This document shows positions 1 to 6,588 of a DNA stretch of 9,543 nucleotides, in pieces. Origin of the DNA: a bacterium. Lineage in GTDB: Bacteria > Bacillota > Clostridia > Lachnospirales > Lachnospiraceae. The notes under the pieces are model-generated. The model made no database searches and was not told the origin of the DNA. It saw nothing but the letters and a program-made list of their open reading frames with translations. The stretch is from assembly GCA_004562765.1 (NCBI GenBank), contig SFRL01000076.1:1-9543 (forward strand), given 5' to 3'. The translations under genes were made by a program, and so were the position numbers. Numbering within the stretch: position 1 is the first letter of the stretch; every line of letters starts with the position of its first letter.

Positions 1-819
1 GTCATATCGGTCAAAGGTTGCACCCGGATCAATCTCGCTGAGCACAATTTTCTTCTCATGAGTTGAAAGATATGCAGGAATGTTTTCAAACAATGCAGAT
101 ACTTTTGAATTATATCGTTTTGCTGCCTTTTTTATATCATCCCGGTAAAGATTCAGAATATCTCGCTTCTCTATATCAGCCGCAACGAAATCTCTGCCAT
201 TCTCTGCAAATGCGACTACTGCCTGCGGCATACCGCCTACCAACATATATTCTTTAAACAAATGCATTGCTTTCTCATGCATTTTTCTATCAAGCGGTAC
301 TTTATCCTCATAGCATTTTCTGATATATTCCAATAAAAGGTCTTCCCCTAAATACTCAGCAAATTCTTCAAAGTCCACCGGATACATTTTTAGCTTTCTT
401 TCCTCAGACGGAATCGTGATATCTTTTACATTTTCCCGAATAGATATCAGTGAACCGGTTTCTATATAATCATACCGCCCATCCGCCACCAGATATTTGA
501 TAGCTTCTCTGGCCTTGGGAAACTTTTGGATCTCATCAAATATGATCAGAGACTCTCTTGGATACAGTCTCTGATTATATTCCAGAGATAACGTTTGAAA
601 AAAAATATCAAGATGAATAAGATCATCAAAACTCTCAAGAATTTTTTTACTTGCATTATTAAAATCAATGATGATATAGGACTGATACTCGTTTTTTGCA
701 AATTCAGTTGCAATCGTTGACTTACCAATACGTCTGGCACCTTCAATCAGAAGAGCCTTTGTACCTTGCGAACTTGTTTTCCATTCTTTTAACTTTTGAT
801 AAATTTTACGCTTGATCAT
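1..819 (-). CDS. DUF4143-type AAA ATPase (3' end cut by the left edge of the window)
   Basis: I translated 273 codons with no stop down to base 1, so the gene continues past the edge. Seen: a Walker A motif GARRIGKST at about residues 27-35; a Walker B LIIFDEIQ at about 91-98; a sensor-like ETGSL at about 120-124; and the LVGGMPQAVV segment near 193-202 that marks the start of the DUF4143 region. These motifs define the family of ATP-binding proteins with a C-terminal DUF4143 domain, common as accessory genes in Clostridia and Bacteroides. The cellular role of the family is not settled; toxin-like or selfish-element roles have been suggested, and nothing here decides it. Start: ATG at 819, or GTG at 822. 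GGGAGG at 835-830 fits GTG (7-nt gap) slightly better than ATG (10-nt gap). The gene is more AT-rich than the operon to its right, which fits an accessory gene. Family assignment is firm; function is unknown. Confidence 0.85.
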   Translation of the reverse strand, partial: MIKRKIYQKLKEWKTSSQGTKALLIEGARRIGKSTIATEFAKNEYQSYIIIDFNNASKKILESFDDLIHLDIFFQTLSLEYNQRLYPRESLIIFDEIQKFPKAREAIKYLVADGRYDYIETGSLISIRENVKDITIPSEERKLKMYPVDFEEFAEYLGEDLLLEYIRKCYEDKVPLDRKMHEKAMHLFKEYMLVGGMPQAVVAFAENGRDFVAADIEKRDILNLYRDDIKKAAKRYNSKVSALFENIPAYLSTHEKKIVLSEIDPGATFDRYD

Positions 820-845
820 CACACAATTACCTCCCGGTTTATATC

Positions 846-925
846 GTACGCAATATAAATTTTATCATATATTCCAATAGTACGCAAAGTAATTTTAATT
901 CATGAACCGAATAATACGCAGAGTA
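846..925 (-). repeat. Three TACGCA direct repeats at exact 34-bp spacing, upstream of the DUF4143 ATPase
   Basis: TACGCA occurs at 847-852, 881-886 and 915-920, so the period is 34 bp twice over. Copies 2 and 3 match at 14 of 16 positions over 876-891 and 910-925 (consensus AATArTACGCArAGTA). Copy 1 keeps mainly the core. No fourth copy lies at 949-954. The array sits directly upstream of the ATPase start and the middle copy overlaps the candidate -35 box. Evenly spaced copies suggest a binding site for a regulator, perhaps the ATPase or a partner, but no binding protein is identifiable here. Confidence 0.6.
859..887 (-). promoter_or_regulatory. Candidate promoter of the DUF4143 ATPase
   Basis: On the minus strand, TTGCGT (887-882) is followed by a 17-base spacer and TAAAAT (864-859). 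The -10 box matches the sigma-A consensus at 5 of 6 positions; the -35 box is weak. The predicted start near 852 leaves a leader of about 30 bases carrying the GGGAGG ribosome site. The -35 box lies on the second TACGCA repeat, so a protein bound there would probably block transcription. Confidence 0.4.
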
Positions 926-1158
926 TCCGTTCATTATTATTTCCAGTTATTTTAATATCATACATTTATCCATTCCACAATGCTTTAAGATTTAGAATGC
1001 AGGAAGTATTTCATGCCGGCGCACCTCCATATGAGTTCATTTTACCACAAAAGATTGAAGAACCATTGAAAAGTTTCCTCTCATTTCCTTTGTCTATCAC
1101 TTCCGCACGCGGAATATATTATAAATTATATCAGATACTATGCGTGAGGTGAACTATT

Positions 1159-1362
1159 TTGAGATACAAAAATTTAAGCCAATTGCTTGCAAAAAACAGC
1201 GATTCCAAACAGTACTTTCTTTCTCTTCCCATCGGTATACAGATGGAACTGCGCGGACACGGGGAATCGATCCACTCTGCGACTGAGCTGCATCAGTTCA
1301 GTGCCTTGATAAAAGAGCATGGAATCCCGATCCATCATGAAGAATATGAACATTTTTTCTGA
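1159..1362 (+). CDS. Small uncharacterised protein, 67 residues, with a SLP..(V/I)Q core
   Basis: This is the only plus-strand gene I support. It starts with TTG at 1159, chosen because GAGGTG at 1146-1151 lies seven bases upstream, an ideal spacing. The protein has no signal peptide, membrane segment or cysteine. Its pattern (KNLSQLLAKNSDSKQYF, then SLPIGIQMEL, then a GESIHSATELHQFSALI helix) resembles a family of small Lachnospiraceae proteins of the form YFxSLPxxVQxxI...I.S..eL..a. That is family memory, not a search. Those proteins are unannotated, so no function is offered. It converges on the MATE gene, with 20 bases between the two stop codons, and no intrinsic terminator is visible there. 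The good ribosome site argues it is real; the TTG start and weak promoter argue for modest expression. Confidence 0.6.
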   Translation: MRYKNLSQLLAKNSDSKQYFLSLPIGIQMELRGHGESIHSATELHQFSALIKEHGIPIHHEEYEHFF

Positions 1363-1382
1363 CTGATCCCGCAGTCTGAAAC

Positions 1383-2780
1383 CTACTGATTTTCCGCCAG
1401 TTCCCTATACGTTCCGCGGATCAGAAATACAGCGATCACAAAGGTCAGGATATCAGAGACCGGCATCGAATAAAGAACACCGTTCAGACCGAAAAACAGC
1501 GGCAACAGCAGCGCAAAGCCCACGCCGAACACCACTTCACGGATCATGGAAAGCGCGGTAGACGCAACGGCTTTTCCCATCGCCTGCAGGAAGATAAAGC
1601 ATGCCTTGTTGACACACGCCAAAATGATCATGCACAGGTAGATCCGGAACGCCCGCACTGCAAAATCCGTGTAATAGGTACTCTCGTTTGCCGCACCAAA
1701 GATTGCGATCAGCTGCCTCGGAAGAAATTCCACCAGGACAAAGGCAACCGCACCGACAGCTGCTTCCGCTGTCAACAGCTTTGTGAACAGATCCTTTACA
1801 CGAAGCTTTTTGCCTGCGCCCATATTAAAGCCCACGATCGGGATGCATCCGGCAGCCATACCCACGACAATGGAGATCACGATCTGGAAAAACTTCATGA
1901 CGATACCCACAACTGCCATCGGTATCTGTGCGTACTGCTCCTGCCCGAAGATCGGATCTGCTGCGCCGTATTTCCGGAGCATGTTGTTGATAGCAGCCAT
2001 TGCCGCAACGAGACTGATCTGTGATAAAAAGCTGGTGATCCCCAGCACCAGTGTATTCTTACATACATAGCCCTGCAGGCGGAAATCCTCTTTTGCAGGC
2101 TTGATATTTTTCATCCGCAGCAGATAGATCAGCGACAAAAACGCCGTGACGATCTGTCCTGCCACCGTCGCCACAGCAGCGCCCATCATCCCCCACTTAC
2201 AAACAAAGATAAATACCGGATCAAGAATGATATTGATCAGCGCTCCTGCAAGGGTGGAAACCATCGCAAACTTCGGATTGCCGTCCGCACGGATGATCGG
2301 GTTCATCGCCTGTCCGAACATATAAAAGGGAATACCAAGGGAAATATAAAAGAAATATTCAATGGAATGGTCGTGTGTCTGCACATTGACCGTTCCGCCG
2401 AACATTGCCACGATCTGCTCCGCAAAGATCAGATAGATCGCAGTCAGAATGACACTGAAAATAACGATCATCACCACCGAATTTCCCACGCTCTTTTTCG
2501 CCGTTTTTTGCTCTCCCTTTCCGAGACTGATACTGACAAATGCGCAGCAGCCGTCTCCCACCATGACGGCGATCGCCAGCGCCACAACCGTCAGCGGAAA
2601 TACAACCGTGTTCGCGGCATTTCCGTAGGAGCCGAGATAGCTGGCATTGGCGATAAAGATCTGATCTACGATATTGTAGAGCGCGCCCACCAGAAGGGAA
2701 ATGATACAGGGCAGCGCATACTGCCTCATGAGCTTCCCTAACGGTTCTGTTCCTAAATACTGATTTGATCTTGTTTCCAT
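1383..2780 (-). CDS. MATE-family multidrug efflux transporter (MepA-like)
   Basis: A predicted 465-residue, 12-helix inner-membrane exporter of the MATE superfamily, which uses Na+ or H+ gradients to expel cationic compounds. Seen: the N-terminal YNIVDQIFIA segment (about residues 35-44) followed by the GNAANTVVFPL helix; GDGCCAFVSISLGKG near 75-89; NPIIRADGNPKFAM near 160-173; and NIILDPVFIF near 183-192, where helix 6 ends the first half. The length is normal for the family. Start: ATG at 2780, because AAAGGTGAG lies just upstream. A longer in-frame start at 2831 is rejected: it falls inside the stem of a terminator and its 17 extra residues do not look like MATE sequence. The gene is monocistronic; its leader may control it (see the terminator entry). 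The substrate cannot be predicted. It converges on the small gene at 1159. Confidence 0.93.
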   Translation of the reverse strand: METRSNQYLGTEPLGKLMRQYALPCIISLLVGALYNIVDQIFIANASYLGSYGNAANTVVFPLTVVALAIAVMVGDGCCAFVSISLGKGEQKTAKKSVGNSVVMIVIFSVILTAIYLIFAEQIVAMFGGTVNVQTHDHSIEYFFYISLGIPFYMFGQAMNPIIRADGNPKFAMVSTLAGALINIILDPVFIFVCKWGMMGAAVATVAGQIVTAFLSLIYLLRMKNIKPAKEDFRLQGYVCKNTLVLGITSFLSQISLVAAMAAINNMLRKYGAADPIFGQEQYAQIPMAVVGIVMKFFQIVISIVVGMAAGCIPIVGFNMGAGKKLRVKDLFTKLLTAEAAVGAVAFVLVEFLPRQLIAIFGAANESTYYTDFAVRAFRIYLCMIILACVNKACFIFLQAMGKAVASTALSMIREVVFGVGFALLLPLFFGLNGVLYSMPVSDILTFVIAVFLIRGTYRELAENQ

Positions 2781-2810
2781 TTTTCTCACCTTTCCGTTCT
2801 TTATTTTTAC

Positions 2811-2864
2811 AAAAAAATAGCGCGCAGCCACACGTCGCTGGATTTACGCCGTTGGCTACACGCT
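2811..2864 (-). terminator. Intrinsic terminator between the clpX-like gene and the MATE gene, possibly a MATE attenuator
   Basis: On the minus-strand RNA, bases 2864-2853 pair with 2830-2819 to give a 12-bp stem with two G-U pairs. After one A (2818), seven U follow (2817-2811). The loop of about 22 bases can form a short inner stem (2852-2850 with 2834-2832). The two G-U pairs are wobbles only on this strand, so it works in the minus direction. It may simply end the clpX operon, whose stop is at 3025-3023. However, a good promoter at 2943-2915 lies between that stop and this hairpin, and the MATE start is only 31 bases past the U run. That makes it equally a conditional terminator in the MATE leader. 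Confidence 0.7.
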
Positions 2865-2914
2865 TTTACGTTCAGAAATTTTCACTGAACCGTATCTTCT
2901 ATTTTCCGAAAACT

Positions 2915-2943
2915 ATTTTATCTCATTACGGGCAATTTTTCAA
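2915..2943 (-). promoter_or_regulatory. Candidate sigma-A promoter of the MATE gene
   Basis: On the minus strand, TTGAAA (2943-2938), a 17-base spacer and TAAAAT (2920-2915) give 4 of 6 and 5 of 6 consensus matches. Transcription would start near 2908, giving a leader of about 128 bases before the MATE ATG. That leader holds a GTTCAG/CTGAAC hairpin (2890-2885 with 2875-2870), then the terminator stem, then the ribosome site. No promoter of comparable quality is visible between the terminator and the gene (2810-2781). Confidence 0.5.
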
Positions 2944-3022
2944 AAGGCATTTTTCACAAAATCAAACCCGTTTTTCAACTATTTATCGTGCTTGTTTCGC
3001 ATGGTCGCTAACACGGCCACGA

Positions 3023-4582
3023 TCACTGTGCCGACTCGATCTGGGGTACACCGCGCATGATGATCCGGGGCGCACCGTGATTTTCGATGTAATCTCTGGT
3101 GATGACCACACGCCCGATATTATCATCCTTCGGGATCTCATACATGATATCCAGCATGAATTCCTCGATGATCGCCCGAAGTGCCCGGGCGCCGACCTCC
3201 TTTTCCTTTGCGCGTTTTGCAATCGCATAAAGAGCATCCTGCTCAAACTCCAGATCCACTTCGTCATAGGAAAGCAGCTTCTGATACTGCTTGACAATGG
3301 CATTTTTCGGCTCTGTCAGAATGCGCACCAGCATATCCTCCGTCAGTGCATCCAGCGAAAACAGGATGGGAAGACGTCCGATAAACTCCGGGATCATACC
3401 GAACTTACGGATATCCTCCACCGTCACATATTTCAGCAGGTTTTCTTCTTCATCATATTTATCCTTCAGATCCGCCTGAAATCCCATGGAAGAATTTTTA
3501 TTCAACCGCTCTTTGATAATATCCTCCAGATCGGGGAAGGCACCTCCGCAGATAAAGAGGATGTTTTTCGTGTTGACAAGCTCCATCGGCACCATTGCAT
3601 TTTTGCTGGACGCGCCGACAGGCACCTCTACCTCGGCACCCTCCAGAAGCTTCAGCATTCCCTGCTGTACACTCTCACCGCTCACATCACGCTGATGAGC
3701 ATTTTTCTTTTTGGCGATCTTGTCGATCTCATCGATAAAGATGATGCCGTGCTCCGCGCGCTCCACATCATTATCCGCAGCCGCCAGCAGCTTGCTGACA
3801 ACGCTCTCGATGTCATCACCGATATAACCTGCCTCTGTCAGAGAAGTGGCATCCGTGATCGCAAGCGGCACATCCAGAAGCTGCGCCAGTGTCTTGACAA
3901 GATAGGTCTTTCCGCAACCGGTCGGACCGACCATGAGCATATTGGACTTTTCAATCTCTACGCCATCCTGATTTCCGTTCTTCTCATCCTCGGAAAAAAT
4001 GCGCTTATAGTGATTGTACACTGCCACGGACATGACCTTTTTCGCATGCTCCTGGCCGACCACATACTCGTCCAGTGTCGCCTTGATCTTGTGCGGTGCC
4101 GGAATGGAATGAATGTCCAGCACCGGCTGCACCTTCTTCTCTTTCTTCGGCTTTTTCTTTTTTACGCGCTGTGCACCCGGCATCATTCCCGCCAGATCAG
4201 CCAGATTGATCATGCTGATGTTCGGCATGCCTCCGGTACGCGTTCCCTTTTTGGGATCCTCATCCTCTTCATCTTCTTTTCCGTTGTTCACGGACAGGTT
4301 CATGTTCGGGAATCCGCCAAAGCTGAAACCAAAATCTCCCATGGGAAATCCCGCGTTGTTCATACTGTCAAAGGTCTTCTGCATACAGTCCTTACAGATG
4401 CAGATATTGTTGGGAATGCGCATCAAAGGTCCCGTCACGCTCTCCGGACGACCGCAGATGTAGCACTTTGTCTCCGGCCGGTCGCTCCCGTGATCCTGCG
4501 TGCGTTTTGTCTCCCCTGCGTCACCGGATCCGGTTTCCGATTCTATAATTTCCTTGAATTCATTGTCGTCATAATTTGACAT
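3023..4582 (-). CDS. ClpX-like AAA+ unfoldase with a long charged linker
   Basis: About 519 residues against about 420 for ordinary ClpX. Numbered from the ATG at 4582: a C4 zinc-binding domain (C40, C43, C63, C66); a linker of roughly 90 residues with an acidic patch near 103-109 and a lysine-rich patch near 141-150; then the AAA+ module with Walker A GPTGCGKT (219-226), pore loop GYIG (252-255), Walker B IIFIDEID (280-287), box VII PEFIGR near 398-403 and sensor-2 GAR (464-466). The tripeptide MGF (366-368) stands where ClpX has IGF for docking on ClpP, so ClpP partnership is plausible. The RKH pore-entrance loop that helps bind ssrA tags is absent; SSKNAMVP (325-332) takes its place. ClpX feeds unfolded proteins to ClpP. 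Start: GGAGG overlaps the upstream ATG at 4600, so 4582 is preferred (11-base gap). It is the last gene of the operon, 49 bases after the radical SAM gene; no clpP or tig is adjacent, so it may be a paralog. Confidence 0.9.
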   Translation of the reverse strand: MSNYDDNEFKEIIESETGSGDAGETKRTQDHGSDRPETKCYICGRPESVTGPLMRIPNNICICKDCMQKTFDSMNNAGFPMGDFGFSFGGFPNMNLSVNNGKEDEEDEDPKKGTRTGGMPNISMINLADLAGMMPGAQRVKKKKPKKEKKVQPVLDIHSIPAPHKIKATLDEYVVGQEHAKKVMSVAVYNHYKRIFSEDEKNGNQDGVEIEKSNMLMVGPTGCGKTYLVKTLAQLLDVPLAITDATSLTEAGYIGDDIESVVSKLLAAADNDVERAEHGIIFIDEIDKIAKKKNAHQRDVSGESVQQGMLKLLEGAEVEVPVGASSKNAMVPMELVNTKNILFICGGAFPDLEDIIKERLNKNSSMGFQADLKDKYDEEENLLKYVTVEDIRKFGMIPEFIGRLPILFSLDALTEDMLVRILTEPKNAIVKQYQKLLSYDEVDLEFEQDALYAIAKRAKEKEVGARALRAIIEEFMLDIMYEIPKDDNIGRVVITRDYIENHGAPRIIMRGVPQIESAQ

Positions 4583-4631
4583 ATACTCTATATCCTCCAT
4601 GTATTGTATTTTGCAACAATATACCTACTCG

Positions 4632-5546
4632 TTACTCCACACCCTGATAATCAAACGCCGGAATAAAACTCTCATCCGCTGCGCTTCCCTCCTGAATAAA
4701 CGCATTTTCAACACCGAGCCTGATCGCTTCATCCACCAGCGCGTCATAATCCTTCCTGCGCACCCGCCTGTGTAAAAGCGGATGCTGTTCCACCGCTTTT
4801 CCGGGTGTGTACTGACTCATCAGACTGATGTAAATGTCATCTCCGTAAGTATCATATAAATACGCCACGATCCGCTTTGCATCCGCCAGCGCTCCGGGCA
4901 AAAGCAGATGCCGCACGACCATACCGCCACAGAGCATCGGTTCCTCTTCTCCTGGCATCTCACCAAAACGGACAGCGCCTACCTGGCGAAACATCTCCTG
5001 CAGCGCTGCCTTTGCAACATCCGGATAATCCCGCGCACCGGAATACTCCTTTGCATGTGCCTCATCCAGATATTTCAGATCCGGCAGATAGATGTCGATC
5101 AGTCCCTCCAGCTCACGCAGCGCTTCCACCGTCACGTAACTGCTCGTATTATAGACAAAAGGCAATGAAAAACCCTGCTGTTTTGCCTGTCCGATCGCTT
5201 TCGCAATCTGCGGGATAAAATGATCCGGCGTCACCAGATTGATATTATTGGCTCCCTGTGCTTCCAGTTCATAAAAAATCTCCACCAGACGGGAATCCGT
5301 GATCTCACGCCCTACAGCCCCATGGGCGATGGGCTGATTCTGGCAGTACACACATCGCAGCTGACACCCGCTGAAAAAAACCGCACCGCTCCCTCTTTTC
5401 CCGCTGATACACGGTTCTTCCCAGAAATGCAGCGCGGCTCTCGCAAGACGGATCGTCGCCGTTTCACCACAGGCGCCCCGCTCACCGTCTGCGCGGCTGA
5501 TGCCACAGGCGCGCGGACAGAGCCTGCACGACTCACTCGTCTTCAT
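4632..5546 (-). CDS. PflA/PflX-like radical SAM protein (COG1313 type)
   Basis: About 304 residues. Numbered from the ATG at 5546, the radical SAM cluster motif CxxxCxxC is C61, C65, C68 inside GCQLRCVYCQN; it would hold a [4Fe-4S] cluster that splits S-adenosylmethionine. The N-terminus carries a second cysteine set, CRLCPRACG (C7, C10, C14) plus C26, typical of COG1313 proteins annotated as putative pyruvate formate-lyase activating enzymes. Later segments NNINLVTPDHFIPQI and YLPDLKYLD also fit that group. Its true substrate is unknown; no pyruvate formate-lyase or other glycyl-radical enzyme is in the window, so pflA is not claimed. Start: tandem ATGs at 5549 and 5546; AGGAG at 5558-5554 is four bases from the first and seven from the second, favouring 5546. 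It overlaps the end of the esterase gene, suggesting coupled translation, and is followed by the clpX-like gene. The family is firm, the role is not. Confidence 0.88.
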   Translation of the reverse strand: MKTSESCRLCPRACGISRADGERGACGETATIRLARAALHFWEEPCISGKRGSGAVFFSGCQLRCVYCQNQPIAHGAVGREITDSRLVEIFYELEAQGANNINLVTPDHFIPQIAKAIGQAKQQGFSLPFVYNTSSYVTVEALRELEGLIDIYLPDLKYLDEAHAKEYSGARDYPDVAKAALQEMFRQVGAVRFGEMPGEEEPMLCGGMVVRHLLLPGALADAKRIVAYLYDTYGDDIYISLMSQYTPGKAVEQHPLLHRRVRRKDYDALVDEAIRLGVENAFIQEGSAADESFIPAFDYQGVE

Positions 5547-6534
5547 CATCCTTCTCCTCTGTCGCAGCTTCCGTTTCCGCTTTCACCGTCTCATCCGGTT
5601 TTTCCTGCGCATGTCCGCCGCTGATCTCGTCGATAAAATGTCCGATCTCCACCCAGGCGCGCTTACACTCCGGCAGCTTCAGAGGAGCCATCTGGAACAC
5701 ATGAAACATGCCCTCGTAAATGCTCAGCCGCACCTTTACTCCTGCCTCCTTCGCTTTTTGTGCCAGCAGCACGGAATCGGACAACAGCATCTCACAGGAG
5801 CCCACCTGAATGAGCATGGGCGGAAATCCCTCATATTCACCAAATAACGGCGACAGATACGGGTTGGTCAGATCCTCTCCTGCCGAATATTCACGGTTGT
5901 AGATCATGGAATCCTCCGTGCCGCCAAACAACGGATCATTTTCAAAATTTTCCTGATAGGAAGGACCACTCGCCGTCATATCTGTCCACGGAGACATCGC
6001 AACAATGCCACAAGGCAGTTTTCGCCCGTTTTCTTTCAGACACAGGCACAGCGCCAGCGCCAGTCCGCCGCCGGCAGAATCTCCCGCAACGATGATCTGT
6101 TCCTCACTGTAACCGTTTTTCAACAGCCACTCGTATGCGTCCAGCGCATCAATGAGCGCCGCCGGAAACACATGCTCCGGTGCCACCCGATAGTCCGGTG
6201 TAAACACACTGTAACGCTTTCCCACCTCATTGTAAAGTCCCGCAAACGAACGGTATGCGTGTCGCATGCCGCCGATATAGCCGCCTCCGTGCAGCTGCAG
6301 GATCACCTTTTCATGATTCGGTTCCTCAAATTCCAGAAGTTCCGCCTGACAATTTGGCAGCTCTACGATCGTGTTTGTAAAGCAGTCCGGGCACTTCCAG
6401 TGATTTGCAGGTTCCACGATTTTTTTTCGGATCTCTCCGTTTTTAAACTTCTGACCGATCAGATTATCTTTCGTCAGGGCGGCGATGGCCTGACGCATCA
6501 GTTTCCCCTGTCGGCTTACTTTATTCTCTGTCAA
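5533..6534 (-). CDS. HSL-family alpha/beta hydrolase (esterase) with an acidic tail
   Basis: A serine esterase of the bacterial hormone-sensitive-lipase group. Numbered from the TTG at 6534: oxyanion-hole HGGG (82-85) in QLHGGGYIGG; YRVAPEHVFPAAL downstream; nucleophile S153 in GDSAGGG; likely acid D253 in EMLLSDS; and H278 in GMFHVF. The full triad is present, so an active enzyme that hydrolyses esters of short or medium acyl chains is expected. There is no signal peptide or membrane helix, so it is cytoplasmic. The last 22 or so residues are strongly acidic and lie beyond the catalytic fold. Start is uncertain: ATG 6567 gives a non-family N-terminus; TTG 6534 has AAAGGG eight bases upstream; an internal ATG at 6498 has AGGGG seven bases upstream. 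It lies 54 bases after the DUF6320 gene and overlaps the radical SAM start. Its company with an acyltransferase suggests it acts on that product; that is inference. Confidence 0.88.
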   Translation of the reverse strand: MTENKVSRQGKLMRQAIAALTKDNLIGQKFKNGEIRKKIVEPANHWKCPDCFTNTIVELPNCQAELLEFEEPNHEKVILQLHGGGYIGGMRHAYRSFAGLYNEVGKRYSVFTPDYRVAPEHVFPAALIDALDAYEWLLKNGYSEEQIIVAGDSAGGGLALALCLCLKENGRKLPCGIVAMSPWTDMTASGPSYQENFENDPLFGGTEDSMIYNREYSAGEDLTNPYLSPLFGEYEGFPPMLIQVGSCEMLLSDSVLLAQKAKEAGVKVRLSIYEGMFHVFQMAPLKLPECKRAWVEIGHFIDEISGGHAQEKPDETVKAETEAATEEKDDEDE

Positions 6535-6588
6535 TATTACTTCCCTTTCTGCCACACGCCATTGCAAAAATGCCCCGCGCGACAGCCC

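Larger units (their letters stand above)
820..1158. other. AT-rich intergenic region with no confident gene
   Basis: The left part holds the ATPase ribosome site, promoter and 34-bp repeats. From about 926 to 1096 I see no RNA gene, strong promoter or terminator. A plus-strand open frame runs from ATG 997 to TGA 1152 (51 codons, beginning MQEVFHAGAPPYEF). It has no ribosome site and I recognise no family, though its composition is protein-like, so it could be the worn tail of a lost gene. It is in the same frame as the 67-residue gene at 1159 and ends seven bases before that start. Near 1113-1130 an AT-rich run (TATTATAAAT) could hold the -10 box for the small gene; the match to a full promoter is poor. 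Confidence 0.4.

Noticed and set aside
846..925. CRISPR array
   Set aside because: The repeat core is only 6-16 bp, there are three copies, and the intervening DNA holds a promoter and ribosome site.
1356..1381. Hairpin between the convergent small gene and MATE gene (GACTG/CAGTC plus TTTC/GAAA with one T-T mismatch)
   Set aside because: No U run follows the stem in either direction, so it is not a standard intrinsic terminator; the stem may be chance.
2781..2831. Longer MATE start giving 17 more residues
   Set aside because: The start codon would lie inside the terminator stem, has no ribosome site, and the added residues are not MATE-like.
3002..3027. Weak hairpin at the clpX stop (TGGTC with GGCCA) as a terminator
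   Set aside because: The pairing relies on a wobble that exists only on the plus strand; on the minus RNA it becomes a C-A mismatch, and no U run follows.
2765..4579. A 604-codon plus-strand open frame opposite the clpX-like gene
   Set aside because: It is the antisense shadow of clpX: the minus frame carries every ClpX motif, while the plus frame is rich in His, Arg, Leu and Ile with no recognisable domain or ribosome site.
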